Assembly: GCA_934467415.1 (NCBI GenBank) | Contig: CAKSLQ010000015.1 | Span: 1-45,580 of the forward strand | Origin: an uncultured Eubacteriales bacterium | Lineage (GTDB): Bacteria > Bacillota > Clostridia > Oscillospirales > CAG-272 | DNA: 45,580 bases | Direction: 5' to 3' | Part shown: one piece after another, positions 35,744 to 44,316 of the stretch | Numbering within the stretch: the stretch's first letter is position 1 | Layout of the letters: every line of letters starts with the position of its first letter | Notes under the pieces: model-generated | Seen by the model: only the letters and a program-made list of their open reading frames with translations | Told to the model about the DNA's origin: nothing | The model's database searches: none | Made by a program: the position numbers and the translations under genes

Positions 35744-38700
35744 TTACAGCACCTCGTCCACGCGGCAGGGCGTCAGCGTCACGCCGAGGTGATGCCTGCC
35801 CGCCTTCAACTGATAGGCATCGTCAAGCATCGGACCGCAGGCATACGAGCCGCAGCCGCTCTGGAAGGCATCGAGATGCAGGTAGGTGAAGGGCTCGGGG
35901 ACGAGCTCGTGCGCATAGCGCACATCGCGCAGCTGCGCGTCGCTGTAGTGCGACGCACCCATGGAGAAGGGCGCGTCCGTGCGCGTGACGAGCAGTCCGG
36001 CGCCGCAGGCGGTCGTGAGGGAGACGAACTGCGTGTCAAAGTGCGCGCCGTTCTCCTGCGGGCGCAGGTAGGGCTCGAAGTTGTCGGTGACGGTCGTGGC
36101 AAACCGGCCGAGGCGCGCCGCGAGGTGCTTGTCGATGTAGCTCTCCATCGGCCCGCAGCCGAAATAGCGCAGATCCTCAAGCGCGGGGACCAGCGGCAGG
36201 CAGAGGCCGAGGCGCGGGTAAAACAGAACGCCGCTTTCCGGAAGCTCTGCATCCAGGGTGACGGTGAGCTTGCCGTCCGCCGCCGCGCGGTAGGTGACGC
36301 GGGCGCGGAGCAGCACCCGGTCGTCCGCCGTGAGGCGCAGCGCCGCCGTGCAGGTGACGGCGGTCTTCCCGGCGCGCACCGTGAAGCTGTCGCAGACCTC
36401 GTCGCTCCGGTTGAGGCCGAGCGCGTCCCAGCTCGGGCGGAGCTTGCGGTCGTTGTCCATCGGCGCGCGGGTGAGCGCCAGCGTGAGCGGTGCGTCGAGC
36501 AGCACCGTGCCGTCGGCCGTGATGCCCGTGAGCGCGCCGCGCGCGCGGTCAAAGCGGTAGACCGTGTCCCCGGCCGTGACGGTGACGCTGTCCGCGTCCT
36601 CGGTGACGGTCGGCGTGTGCGCCGTGCGGCGCACGGTCGGCAGTGCCGCCTCGGCCGCGAGCACGAACTGCGTGTGTCCGAGCAGCGTTCCCGCGGGGAC
36701 GAGCGGCGTCTCGCGGGCGGCGCGCATTTCAAAATTCACGGTCAGCGCACCGTCTGTCTCGGGCAGGGTCAGCGCAAACTCGGCGCTGCCGCGCGGCCCG
36801 ACCGCGCCGATGTCGAGAAGGCCGGAATCGACGACGCGGCCGTCGCACTCGATGCGGTAGGTGAGCGCAAGATCGCCGGTATCGGTGAAGTCGCGCAGAT
36901 TCTCAAAGCGGAAGATGCCCGCCGCCGCGTCGGCGGCGGTGATGCGGAAGGGCTTCTGCGCCTCGCGCAGCTCGTACATGCCGGTGTGCGGGCGGCGGTC
37001 GGGATAGACCAGACCGTCCATGCAGAAGTTGCCCGCGTTCGGCGTCTCGCCGAAGCTGCCGCCGTAGCCGTACTTCGGATGCCGCACATCGCCGTCCAGC
37101 AGCGCGGCGTGGTCGCAGAACTCCCACACGCAGCCGCCGAAGAAGCGGTCGTCGGCATAGATGGCGTCCCAATAGGGGGCGAGGTCGCCGGGGCCGTTGC
37201 CCATGGCGTGGCAGTATTCGCAGAGGAAGACGGGATAGCGGGCGTTTTCGTCGGCGAGGTAAGCCTTCAGCTTCGGCACGGACGCGTACATGTAGCTCTC
37301 GACGTCCGCGATGTCGTACAGCTCGGGGCGGCCGGGGTGCTTCGCACGGTAATCCGCGTTGCCGCCCTCGTAGTGCAGGAGACGGGAGGTGTCGCGGCGG
37401 CGGAGATACGCCGCCATGGCGGCGTGGTTGCGGCCGAGGCCGGACTCGTTGCCGAGCGACCAGATGATGACCGACGGATGGTTCTTGTCCCGCTCATAGA
37501 GCCGCGCGGCGCGGTCGAGGTAGGCCGCCTCCCACGCGGGGTCGTCCGAGAGGAGATCCCAGCCGAATTTTTCAATGTAGGCGAAGCCGTGCGTCTCGAT
37601 GTCGGCCTCATCGACAAGGTAGAAGCCGTATCTGTCGCAGAGCTCCGGCAGGCGCGGATCGGGCGGATAGTGGCTGGTGCGGATCATGTTGACGTGGTTC
37701 TGCTTGCAGATGGCGAGATCGCGGAGCATCGCGTCCATGGGCGCGGCATAGCCGAGGAGGGGGCTGCTGTCGTGGCGGTTGACGCCGCGCGCCTTGACCG
37801 GGCGGCCGTTCAGCAGCACGACGCGGTCGCGCACCTCGATCTTTCGCGCGCCGACGGGCAGGGCGATATGTTCCTTGCCGTTTTCGAGATAGAAATAATA
37901 GAGGTTCGGGGTCTCGTCCGACCAGAGCGCGGGGTCGCGGAGGATGAAGGTGACGGTCTTGCCGTCGCGCTGTGCAAAGGCGCCGCTGTCCGCGCCGGAG
38001 GCGGTGAGCAGGCGCGCGGTCGCGTTCTTGTGCAGGCAGCCGTCGAGCGTCACGGTGAAGACGGCCGTGCCGAAGTCGTCGGACAGCTCGCAGCCGACCG
38101 TGATGTCGCGCACGCGGCGGCGGTCGCGGAAGAGCAGATAGACCTCGCGGAAGATGCCGGAGGCGCGGAACATATCCTGATCCTCGAGATACGACCCGGT
38201 GGAATATTTGATGACCAGCACGCGCAGCTCGTTTTCGCCGGCGCGCAGCTTGTCGGTCACGCAGAACTCGGAGACGCCGTGCGACACCTCGCTGTAGCCG
38301 ACGAAATCGCCGTTGAGCCAGACGTAGAAGCAGGAGGAAACGCCCTCAAAGGTGAGCACGGCGTCCTTGGCGGCAAGAGCGCGCGCACCGACGGTGAAGC
38401 GGCGGCTGTAGAGGCCGCAGGGGTTTTCGTCCGGCAGGTGCGGCGGGTCGCAGGGGAAGGGGTACTCGGTGTTGGTGTAGTGCGGCTTGTTGTAGCGCAG
38501 GGTGTTCTCCCACGAGCGCGGCACCTCGATGCGGTCGGCGGGCATGGCGTCGATCGCGGCGAAGTCGAGGTCGGCGACGGCCGACGGCGACGGGAAGAAA
38601 CGGAAGTCCCACGTGCCGACGAGGGGCTTGAAATAAGCGCTTTCATTGCGGCTGCCGCCGAGCGCGCCGTCGCGCGTGTCAAAGGGGATAAAGTAGGCGT

Positions 38701-38764
38701 GCGGCGCTTCGCACCCGACGTGCAGAACGGCCGGGTCGGCATAATAGGGTTCAAATAAGGACAT
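35744..38764 (-). CDS. lacZ: GH2 beta-galactosidase
   Basis: A 1006-residue enzyme of the large LacZ type. The N-terminal jelly-roll (RSWENTLRYNKPHYTNTEYP, YSRRFTVG) leads to the TIM barrel with GVNRHD, MIRTSHYPPDP and DEADIETHG. The acid/base Glu lies in WSLGNESGLGRNH near residue 438. The nucleophile Glu lies in LCEYCHAMGNGPG near 517. The C-terminal beta-sandwich domain (SMGASHYSD, AYQLKAGRHHLG) is intact. It should release terminal beta-galactose from oligosaccharides. There is no signal peptide, so it acts in the cytoplasm. The ATG follows AAAGGAG. AraC lies 94 nt downstream. A repeat-filled gap separates it from the upstream glycosidase gene. Confidence 0.95.
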   Translation of the reverse strand: MSLFEPYYADPAVLHVGCEAPHAYFIPFDTRDGALGGSRNESAYFKPLVGTWDFRFFPSPSAVADLDFAAIDAMPADRIEVPRSWENTLRYNKPHYTNTEYPFPCDPPHLPDENPCGLYSRRFTVGARALAAKDAVLTFEGVSSCFYVWLNGDFVGYSEVSHGVSEFCVTDKLRAGENELRVLVIKYSTGSYLEDQDMFRASGIFREVYLLFRDRRRVRDITVGCELSDDFGTAVFTVTLDGCLHKNATARLLTASGADSGAFAQRDGKTVTFILRDPALWSDETPNLYYFYLENGKEHIALPVGARKIEVRDRVVLLNGRPVKARGVNRHDSSPLLGYAAPMDAMLRDLAICKQNHVNMIRTSHYPPDPRLPELCDRYGFYLVDEADIETHGFAYIEKFGWDLLSDDPAWEAAYLDRAARLYERDKNHPSVIIWSLGNESGLGRNHAAMAAYLRRRDTSRLLHYEGGNADYRAKHPGRPELYDIADVESYMYASVPKLKAYLADENARYPVFLCEYCHAMGNGPGDLAPYWDAIYADDRFFGGCVWEFCDHAALLDGDVRHPKYGYGGSFGETPNAGNFCMDGLVYPDRRPHTGMYELREAQKPFRITAADAAAGIFRFENLRDFTDTGDLALTYRIECDGRVVDSGLLDIGAVGPRGSAEFALTLPETDGALTVNFEMRAARETPLVPAGTLLGHTQFVLAAEAALPTVRRTAHTPTVTEDADSVTVTAGDTVYRFDRARGALTGITADGTVLLDAPLTLALTRAPMDNDRKLRPSWDALGLNRSDEVCDSFTVRAGKTAVTCTAALRLTADDRVLLRARVTYRAAADGKLTVTLDAELPESGVLFYPRLGLCLPLVPALEDLRYFGCGPMESYIDKHLAARLGRFATTVTDNFEPYLRPQENGAHFDTQFVSLTTACGAGLLVTRTDAPFSMGASHYSDAQLRDVRYAHELVPEPFTYLHLDAFQSGCGSYACGPMLDDAYQLKAGRHHLGVTLTPCRVDEVL

Positions 38765-38812
38765 GGGGTTCTCCTTTGTGGGGTATGTAAATGTGGGTTT
38801 TTGTGGGTGCAT

Positions 38813-38933
38813 TTCGGCTCCCCTGTGCAAGGGGAGCTGTCACCGTAGGTGACTGAGGGGTTGTTTCTTGCAAAAACAATCCCTCCGTCATGCTCCGCAT
38901 GACACCTCCCTTTGCACAAGGGAGGCAAATGTA
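38813..38933. repeat. Composite palindromic repeat block
   Basis: The left arm is GGCTCCCCTGTGCAAGGGGAGC, GTCACCGTAGGTGAC and TGAGGGGTTG. The right arm is CAATCCCTCCGTCATGC...GCATGAC and CTCCCTTTGCACAAGGGAGG. This is a clean copy of the form seen at 4137-4275, with no nested module. Confidence 0.85.
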
Positions 38934-39215
38934 GATTACGCACGGTTGCGGCGGGAGACAGACGGCGCATGACGGTGTGTACGCCTTTTGCACAAATCCG
39001 GTAGGGGTCGGCGCCTTCGACGACCCGTTTCCGGGTGAGTGACACCTCATCCACCGCGAGCGTGATGTTTCCCGCAGGGAAACTTATATGCGTTTCCGTC
39101 CCCGTCCTCCCCCACCGGGGAAGGCACAGATAGAGCAGCATGGTTACGGGTCATCGAAGGCGCCGACCCCTACCGATAGGCATAGAATTTTTGCAAACCC
39201 ATAAAGACAGGCATC
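38934..39215. repeat. Palindromic-core modules and half-element
   Basis: CGGCGGGAGACAGACGGCG, GGTGTGTACGCC and CCGGTAGGGGTCGGCGCC (38950-39018). A half-element with GTGATGTTTCCCGC...GCGTTTCC and CCCCCACCGGGG follows (39041-39124). Then comes an inverted core, GGCGCCGACCCCTACCG (39158-39176). No gene. Confidence 0.7.
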
Positions 39216-39226
39216 CCGGAAAAGTT

Positions 39227-41272
39227 TTATTCCTTCTCCTCCGGCTGAAACAGCGCGTGGTCGAAGCCGAGGGTATGGATGGCGTAGAGCCGATAGGCGT
39301 TGACCCAGGAGACGAGCCAGTTGTTGAAATGGCCGCGCTCCTCGACGGGGCGGTAGCGCGTCCAGCGGCAGCCGAAGAAGGCCTCGTTCTGCCCGCCGCG
39401 CGGGCGCAGCGTGCCGTTGATCACCGTTTTATCGTCGAGCGCGATGCAGAGCGTGGCGTTGTGCCAGAGCGCGCGGGCGCGGGCAAACCAGCGCTCGTCG
39501 CCCGTGGCGCGCCACAGGCGGACAAACTCGGGCGCGGCGAGCGAGCCCCAGGAATCAATGGCGTGATGCTGCACCGAGACCGCCGTGCCGCCCCGCGTGT
39601 GATACCCGTAGCGGGCAAAATCCGAGGTCGCGGGATAGAGCGCGTCGTAGCGGTACGTCCAGGAGTCGAAATAGTACCCGCACATCTCGGCGCGCGTGCG
39701 GTATGCCGGGTCGCCGGTCTCGTCAAAGAGGTCGAGCGCGGCGCGCAGAAGCGGCCAGACCGTCTCCTTGTCCACCGATGCGCAGTCAATCGCCCCCGCG
39801 GTCAGCGAGAAGGCGTCGAGGTCGCGCCGGGCATAGAAGTCAAACCCGCGCACGGCGCAGTCGAGGTATTTTTTCTCTCCGGTCGCGCGGTAGACCTCGA
39901 TCAGCGCGGGCAGCGCGAACGCGCCGATCGTGCCGGTCGCGTCGAAGCTCGAGCCGTCAAAGCGGAACGCCTTGCCGAAGCCGTTTTCGTCGTCGAAGTG
40001 CTCGCAGAAGAAGTCGCAGGTGCGGCGCGCAAAGGCGAGGTAGTCCGGGCGGTCGATGCCCGCGCCGCGCAAGAGCATATAGCAGCGCGCGAAGGACGCG
40101 GCGCCCCAGCCGAGGTTGCAGAGCTCGGGGTACCAGCCCTTGCCGCCCTTGTCCGTGCCGCCGGGAATGTGGAAGTTTGCCAGAATCTTCGTGTCGGACA
40201 CGGCGGGGCGCCAGGCGGGTTCGCCGGGCGCGGGATACCACTCGTAGTGCGCGAGGAACAGCCCGTTTTCGGCCTGCTTCTCCGCCCAGGCGTCGAGATT
40301 TTCAAGCGCCGCATCGAGGAAGCGCCGCTCTCCCGTGCGCAGGTACTCGCAGATGTACAGCTGGCTGCACAGCGCGCCCTGTCCCGCCCAGCCGATCTCA
40401 AAGGAGGCGGGCGCGGGATTGAACGCGGGTGCGCCGAAATCGGCGCGGCGGGCAACGGAAAAGAGGTGATGCCCGCGGTATTCGCGATACAGACTGCCGA
40501 TGTAGTCGATGCCGACGTCCCACAGCGTGCGCGCGTCGGTGACGGGCGGCATGTCGGGATTTTGCAGCGCGTCCAGCCGGTCAATGAGGCTCGCCATGCC
40601 GAAATTCTTCCACTTCGGCGCGCCGACAAATATATAAAAGGTAAAGTTTTTTTCCTCGCCCGGCGCAAAGTCGATATATGTGTCCAGCGGGGCGGTCAGC
40701 GTATCGGTATTCGTGTAGGAATACGGCGACTCGATGTAGGGATAATACAGGTGATGGTCGAGGCTGCCGTCCGCGTTCTCGGTGAGCGAGACCGAGGAGA
40801 CCAGCGAGAGCGCGTCGCCATCGGACGCAAGCAGCGCGGCGACGCGGGTCGCGTCCTCGGTGAGCGAGCAGGACGGGATGCCGGTGCGGTCGTAGGCAAA
40901 GATCCAGGGCTTGCCGTCCCTTGCAAAGCCGTGCGGATAGTTGCCGCCGCCCGGATTGCCGTTGTAGTTGACGCAGGGGATGACAAAATGGCTGCGGACA
41001 AAGCCGTCGCGCAGGGTAAACGCCAGCTGCACCTGCGCCGGTGTGTCCGCCGTGCGCCGCACACTGCGCGTGACGCGGACAAGGCCGCCGCCGAGATCCG
41101 CCGCCGTCTCCCGCACGGCAAAGCCGTGCCCCGTGTATGTACCGTCCGCCGCCGCGGTGAGCGGCAGCAGATCGCCGTCCGCACGGACGGCGGGCGGCAG
41201 CAGCGCGGCAAAAGCCTCGCCGTCTCCGCAGAGCAGCCCGTATTCCGTGCCGCACTTTCCGAAAACCAACAT
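39227..41272 (-). CDS. Putative six-hairpin (alpha/alpha)6-type glycoside hydrolase, family unassigned
   Basis: A 681-residue cytoplasmic protein with no signal peptide. The first ~230 residues are beta-rich (LVRVTRSVRRTADTPAQVQL, EEKNFTFYIFVGAPK). The rest is repeated helix pairs with the flavour of six-hairpin glycosidases: YICEYLRTGERRFLDAALEN, ALIEVYRATGEKKYLDCAVR, FVRLWRATGDERWFARARAL. Conserved-looking acidic/aromatic spots include FEIGWAGQGALC, HYEWYPAPGEP and QHHAIDSWGS. I cannot assign a CAZy family. The ATG follows CGGAGG. It has a strong promoter (41342-41370) and leads the carbohydrate cluster upstream of beta-galactosidase, so a glycan-degrading role is likely but unproven. Confidence 0.7.
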   Translation of the reverse strand: MLVFGKCGTEYGLLCGDGEAFAALLPPAVRADGDLLPLTAAADGTYTGHGFAVRETAADLGGGLVRVTRSVRRTADTPAQVQLAFTLRDGFVRSHFVIPCVNYNGNPGGGNYPHGFARDGKPWIFAYDRTGIPSCSLTEDATRVAALLASDGDALSLVSSVSLTENADGSLDHHLYYPYIESPYSYTNTDTLTAPLDTYIDFAPGEEKNFTFYIFVGAPKWKNFGMASLIDRLDALQNPDMPPVTDARTLWDVGIDYIGSLYREYRGHHLFSVARRADFGAPAFNPAPASFEIGWAGQGALCSQLYICEYLRTGERRFLDAALENLDAWAEKQAENGLFLAHYEWYPAPGEPAWRPAVSDTKILANFHIPGGTDKGGKGWYPELCNLGWGAASFARCYMLLRGAGIDRPDYLAFARRTCDFFCEHFDDENGFGKAFRFDGSSFDATGTIGAFALPALIEVYRATGEKKYLDCAVRGFDFYARRDLDAFSLTAGAIDCASVDKETVWPLLRAALDLFDETGDPAYRTRAEMCGYYFDSWTYRYDALYPATSDFARYGYHTRGGTAVSVQHHAIDSWGSLAAPEFVRLWRATGDERWFARARALWHNATLCIALDDKTVINGTLRPRGGQNEAFFGCRWTRYRPVEERGHFNNWLVSWVNAYRLYAIHTLGFDHALFQPEEKE

Positions 41273-41287
41273 TCAAGCCTCCGATAT

Positions 41288-41301
41288 GTTTCGACCGAAA
41301 C
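41288..41301. promoter_or_regulatory. Operator-like palindrome in the glycosidase leader
   Basis: GTTTCGACCGAAAC has 6-bp arms around 2 nt and lies between the promoter and the start codon. It could bind a sugar-responsive repressor or the AraC protein. Evidence is symmetry and position only. Confidence 0.35.
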
Positions 41302-41341
41302 CGTCGTTTGTTCCAAATCGGTTCGATTCTTTTTCAATTTT

Positions 41342-41370
41342 ATTATGCGGTTTTGCGCATTGATTGTCAA
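41342..41370 (-). promoter_or_regulatory. Promoter of the glycosidase gene
   Basis: On the minus strand a perfect TTGACA (41370-41365), a 17-nt spacer and CATAAT (41347-41342). Confidence 0.85.
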
Positions 41371-41602
41371 CAGCAAAGCCATTATACCACAGATACAGGC
41401 AGGACGACACAACAAAAAGACAGGTGTCAGCCGCCTTTTTGTGTGAAAATCGGCGTTTTCTTCGCACAAAAAGGCGTGTATGGCAGGCAGCGGCGCGGTT
41501 TTACGCGGATTTGTGCATTTGTGCGGGGACGGCTTCCCTTGGGGGGAGGCGAAGATGCGGCACACAGTCACGGCAAATGAAGGCTGTTTCCGTCCAACCG
41601 TA

Positions 41603-41647
41603 GGGGCGACCATCGGTCGCCAGCCCATACAAAGCGATGGTCGCCCC
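41603..41647. repeat. Host palindrome, left copy
   Basis: GGGGCGACCATCG pairs with CGATGGTCGCCCC around a loop containing CAGCCCATACAAA. The first 30 nt recur at 41933-41962 with one change. 41371-41602 upstream shows no gene. Confidence 0.8.
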
Positions 41648-41932
41648 AGGTTGCTGACAAATCAGAAATATATCTGTGCAACCGCGCTATCCTTTACCTC
41701 CCTCACTGAGGGAGACGGGGACGGAAACGCAGAGCGTTTCCAATGAGTTTCCCTTGCGGGAAACATCACGCTTGCGGTGGAAGGAGTTTTACTCTTCTGC
41801 CAAAACTCCCCCAGTCACCTGTCGGTGGAGGATGTTTTCCCATCGGGAAAACTCCGCGAGACGCTATGCGTCTCGCACGCCGTCCCTCACCGATGGGGCT
41901 GAAAAACATAACCGGACTTTGTCATCACTCTG
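41648..41932. mobile_element. MITE-like palindromic element D
   Basis: A 285-bp element starting AGGTTGCTGACAAATCAG and ending ACTTTGTCATCACTCTG, the clearest match to the family ends. It carries two nested modules: 41716-41772 (GGAAACGC...GCGTTTCC, GTTTCCCTTGCGGGAAAC) and 41830-41880 (GTTTTCCCATCGGGAAAAC, GAGACGCTATGCGTCTC), between the arms CCTCCCTCACTGAGGGAG and CCCTCACCGATGGGG. Confidence 0.75.
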
Positions 41933-42010
41933 GGGCGACCATCGGTCTCCAGCCCATACAAAATCGGTGCGTCCGTTTCGGCTTCCCTGCGCAAGGAAGG
42001 CGAAGATAGA
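41933..42010. repeat. Host palindrome, right copy, and repeat remnant
   Basis: 41933-41962 repeats the left palindrome (GGGCGACCATCGGTCTCCAG, then CCCATACAAA); beyond that the 3' half has diverged. 41978-42008 is a remnant arm, GCTTCCCTGCGCAAGGAAGG with GCGAAGATAG. Confidence 0.7.
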
Positions 42011-42026
42011 TTCCCCCGACGGACTC

Positions 42027-42055
42027 TTGCTTTTCTCGACAGAATATGCTATACT
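42027..42055 (+). promoter_or_regulatory. Extended -10 promoter of the lipid kinase operon
   Basis: TTGCTT (42027-42032), a 17-nt spacer ending TGC, and TATACT (42050-42055). It has the same layout as the promoter at 4805. Confidence 0.85.
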
Positions 42056-42110
42056 GTAGGTTGGATATTCAGCGGCAGTCTGCCGCGCTCACGCGAAAGG
42101 AAACCGTGCG

Positions 42111-43055
42111 ATGAAGCATGTGTTCATTCTCAACCCGAAAGCGGGCAGCGGCGCGCATCTCGACGAAGCGCGCGCGGCCATCCGCAGCCTCGGCGACGAT
42201 GTGACGCTCTACGAGACGAAGGCGCCGAAGGACGCAACGCGGTACATACGAAAATGGTGCGAAAGCCATACTGAAGACGTGCGGTTCTACGCCTGCGGCG
42301 GGGACGGCACGATCAAGGAGGTCGCCGAGGGCATTCTCGGCTATCCGCAGGCGAGCATGTCCTGCTTCCCCATCGGGAGCGGCAACGACTTCGTCAAATA
42401 CTACGGCGGGAGCGGGCGCTTCGCCGACCTTGCGGCGCTGACCGCCGCCGACGTTCTGCCCGTGGACATGATTACCCTCGGGGACGAATACTCTGTCAAT
42501 GTGTGCAATTTCGGCTTTGACGCCGCGGTGGCCGCGACGATGAACAGCGTGCGCCGCCTGCCGCTCATCGGCGGGAAGCACGCCTACACCACCGGCATCG
42601 TCCGCGCGCTCTTCACCGCAAGGCGGAATCACTGCGACATCTACGCCGACGGCGAAAAGCTGACCGGCAAGGCCTTTCTGCTCTGCACGATCGCCAACGG
42701 CGCATATGTGGGCGGCGCGTTCCGCTGCGCGCCCCGCGCGAAGAACGACGACGGCAAAATGGAGGTCTGCGTGATGAAGCCGATGACGCTCATCTCGTTC
42801 CTCCGCCTGATGGGGCCTTACCGCCGCGGCGAGCATCTGGACGATCCCCGCTTTGCAAAATACATGACCTACCGCCGCGCCGCGCGCGTGGAGGTCGTCG
42901 GAAAAAAGCCCTTCCCGGTCTCGCTGGACGGTGAGATCATCCGCACCGCGCACTTTACCTGCGAGGTGCTGCCCGGCGCGCTGCGCTTTGCCGTGCCCGC
43001 CGAGGCCGCCGAGACCGCCGAGGTCCTTGCCGCCGCGCAGCCCGCCGCGCGCTGA
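42111..43055 (+). CDS. Diacylglycerol kinase-like lipid kinase
   Basis: A 314-residue DAGK-catalytic-domain protein. It has HVFILNPKAGSG at the N-terminus, the nucleotide-binding CGGDGT near residue 63, and FPIGSGNDFVKYYGG (LPxGTxND in most DgkB/YegS relatives). The second domain has FGFDAAVAA, GKAFLLCTIANGAYVGGAF and VSLDGEII. It phosphorylates a lipid such as diacylglycerol to phosphatidic acid; the exact substrate is not set by sequence. The ATG follows GAAAGGAA. It is first in an operon with a CrtO-like acyltransferase (44-nt gap), a PAP2 phosphatase and pyruvate kinase. Confidence 0.92.
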   Translation: MKHVFILNPKAGSGAHLDEARAAIRSLGDDVTLYETKAPKDATRYIRKWCESHTEDVRFYACGGDGTIKEVAEGILGYPQASMSCFPIGSGNDFVKYYGGSGRFADLAALTAADVLPVDMITLGDEYSVNVCNFGFDAAVAATMNSVRRLPLIGGKHAYTTGIVRALFTARRNHCDIYADGEKLTGKAFLLCTIANGAYVGGAFRCAPRAKNDDGKMEVCVMKPMTLISFLRLMGPYRRGEHLDDPRFAKYMTYRRAARVEVVGKKPFPVSLDGEIIRTAHFTCEVLPGALRFAVPAEAAETAEVLAAAQPAAR

Positions 43056-43099
43056 CGGCCGCGAAAGGCCCGGACAAATTCATGTAAAGGAGCCGAAAA

Positions 43100-43597
43100 A
43101 TGGAGCTTCTCTATACCCTCCTGCTTGCGATCTTTCTCGCGGTCACTTCCCACTTTATCGGGCAGGCGCTGCCGCGCGAATCCTTCTTTGCGGACAAATT
43201 CCCCTACCGTCCCTTCGCCTTTGAGAAAAACGGCAGTATCTACCGCCGTCTCGGCGTGCAGAAGTGGATGGACAGGGTGCCGGACATGAGCCGCGTGATG
43301 GGCGACATGGTGCCGAAAAAGCTGCACCGCAATATGACCGCCGAGGACGTGCGCGTGCTGATCCGCGAGACCTGCGTGGCCGAGCATGTGCATTTCATGC
43401 TCTGCGTGGTCTTTCTCTTTGTCTCCCGCTTCTGGGAGGACCGCACCTGGATCTTCTTCTGGCTGATCTACGCCGCCGGCAACCTGCCCTTTATCATCAT
43501 CCAGCGCTACAACCGCCCGATGCTCGTCCGTCTGCTCCACCGCATGGAGGCGCGGGAGAGCCGTCTTGCCGAGCGCGGCGCCGTCACCGAACCGTAA
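43100..43597 (+). CDS. CrtO-like acyltransferase family membrane protein
   Basis: A 165-residue membrane protein with an N-terminal helix (1-20) and two close helices (about 96-138). The segment GQALPRESFFADKFPYRPFAFEKNGSIYRRLGVQKWMDRVPD resembles the glycosyl-4,4'-diaponeurosporenoate acyltransferase (CrtO) family. That family's hallmark is a W/F-FP..F..E..G..YRR..V..WKDR.P pattern. No carotenoid genes are nearby, so a general lipid acyl-transfer role is more plausible than staphyloxanthin synthesis. The ATG follows AAAGGAG. It sits between lipid kinase and lipid phosphatase genes. Confidence 0.72.
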   Translation: MELLYTLLLAIFLAVTSHFIGQALPRESFFADKFPYRPFAFEKNGSIYRRLGVQKWMDRVPDMSRVMGDMVPKKLHRNMTAEDVRVLIRETCVAEHVHFMLCVVFLFVSRFWEDRTWIFFWLIYAAGNLPFIIIQRYNRPMLVRLLHRMEARESRLAERGAVTEP

Positions 43598-43619
43598 CGA
43601 AAGGAAGCTCTGTTCCCCT

Positions 43620-44288
43620 ATGATCGACTATCGGAAATTCCGTTTTTCCAAGCTGAACACCCCGCAGTTTTCGCACCTCTGGCTGCTTCTCTACTGGCCG
43701 TTCTACGGCCTCGCCTTCCTCTTTGTCGAGCGCATCTCCACCGACCGGGCCTGGCGCGTGATGCACTGCGCCCTCGACGATCTGATCCCCTTCTGCGAAT
43801 ACTTCGTCATTCCGTACATGCTGTGGTTTGTCTACCTCATCGGGATGCTGCTCTACACCCTGCTCTGCGACATTCCCGCGTTCAAGCGCCTGATGTGGTT
43901 CATCATCTTTACATACACGGTGACCATCCTCATTTACCTCATCTATCCCACCTGTCAGAATCTGCGCCCGACTTCGTTTGACCGCGACAATATTTTCACG
44001 CGGTTTCTGACATACTTTTATCAGTTTGATACGAACACCAACGTCAATCCGTCCATTCATGTCATCGGTTCGCTCGGCGTGATGTTCACGTCCTGGCACA
44101 CAAAGCGCTTTGAAAAGTCGGTGCCGTGGAAGCTTGCCTTCACCGTCATGGGCGTGCTCATCAGCATTTCCACCGTGTTCATCAAGCAGCACTCGGTGAT
44201 CGACATCGCCTGTGCCGTTCTGCTGTGCGGCATCTTCTACCCGGTCATGCAGATCGACTACAAGGACGCCGTCCCGCTCGAATCGTAA
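43620..44288 (+). CDS. PAP2-superfamily lipid phosphatase
   Basis: A 222-residue membrane protein with about six helices. The PAP2 catalytic blocks are present in the divergent form of inositol phosphorylceramide synthase-like members: CQNLRP, NPSIHVIGSLG (for PSGH) and STVFIKQHSVIDIACA (SxxxxxHxxxD). It probably removes phosphate from phosphatidic acid or a related lipid, the reverse of the kinase two genes upstream. The ATG at 43620 is the best start. AAAGGAAG is rather far upstream (about 12 nt), so translation may be weak or coupled; the longer frame overlaps the previous gene. Confidence 0.85.
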   Translation: MIDYRKFRFSKLNTPQFSHLWLLLYWPFYGLAFLFVERISTDRAWRVMHCALDDLIPFCEYFVIPYMLWFVYLIGMLLYTLLCDIPAFKRLMWFIIFTYTVTILIYLIYPTCQNLRPTSFDRDNIFTRFLTYFYQFDTNTNVNPSIHVIGSLGVMFTSWHTKRFEKSVPWKLAFTVMGVLISISTVFIKQHSVIDIACAVLLCGIFYPVMQIDYKDAVPLES

Positions 44289-44316
44289 ATCCCGCCTGTA
44301 TACAAAGGAGTACCCC

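Noticed and set aside
35648..38758. 1036-aa open frame antisense to the beta-galactosidase
   Set aside because: It is the mirror frame of a GC-rich gene with all GH2 motifs on the other strand. The translation is Arg/Val/Ala/Glu-biased and has no recognisable domain or ribosome site.
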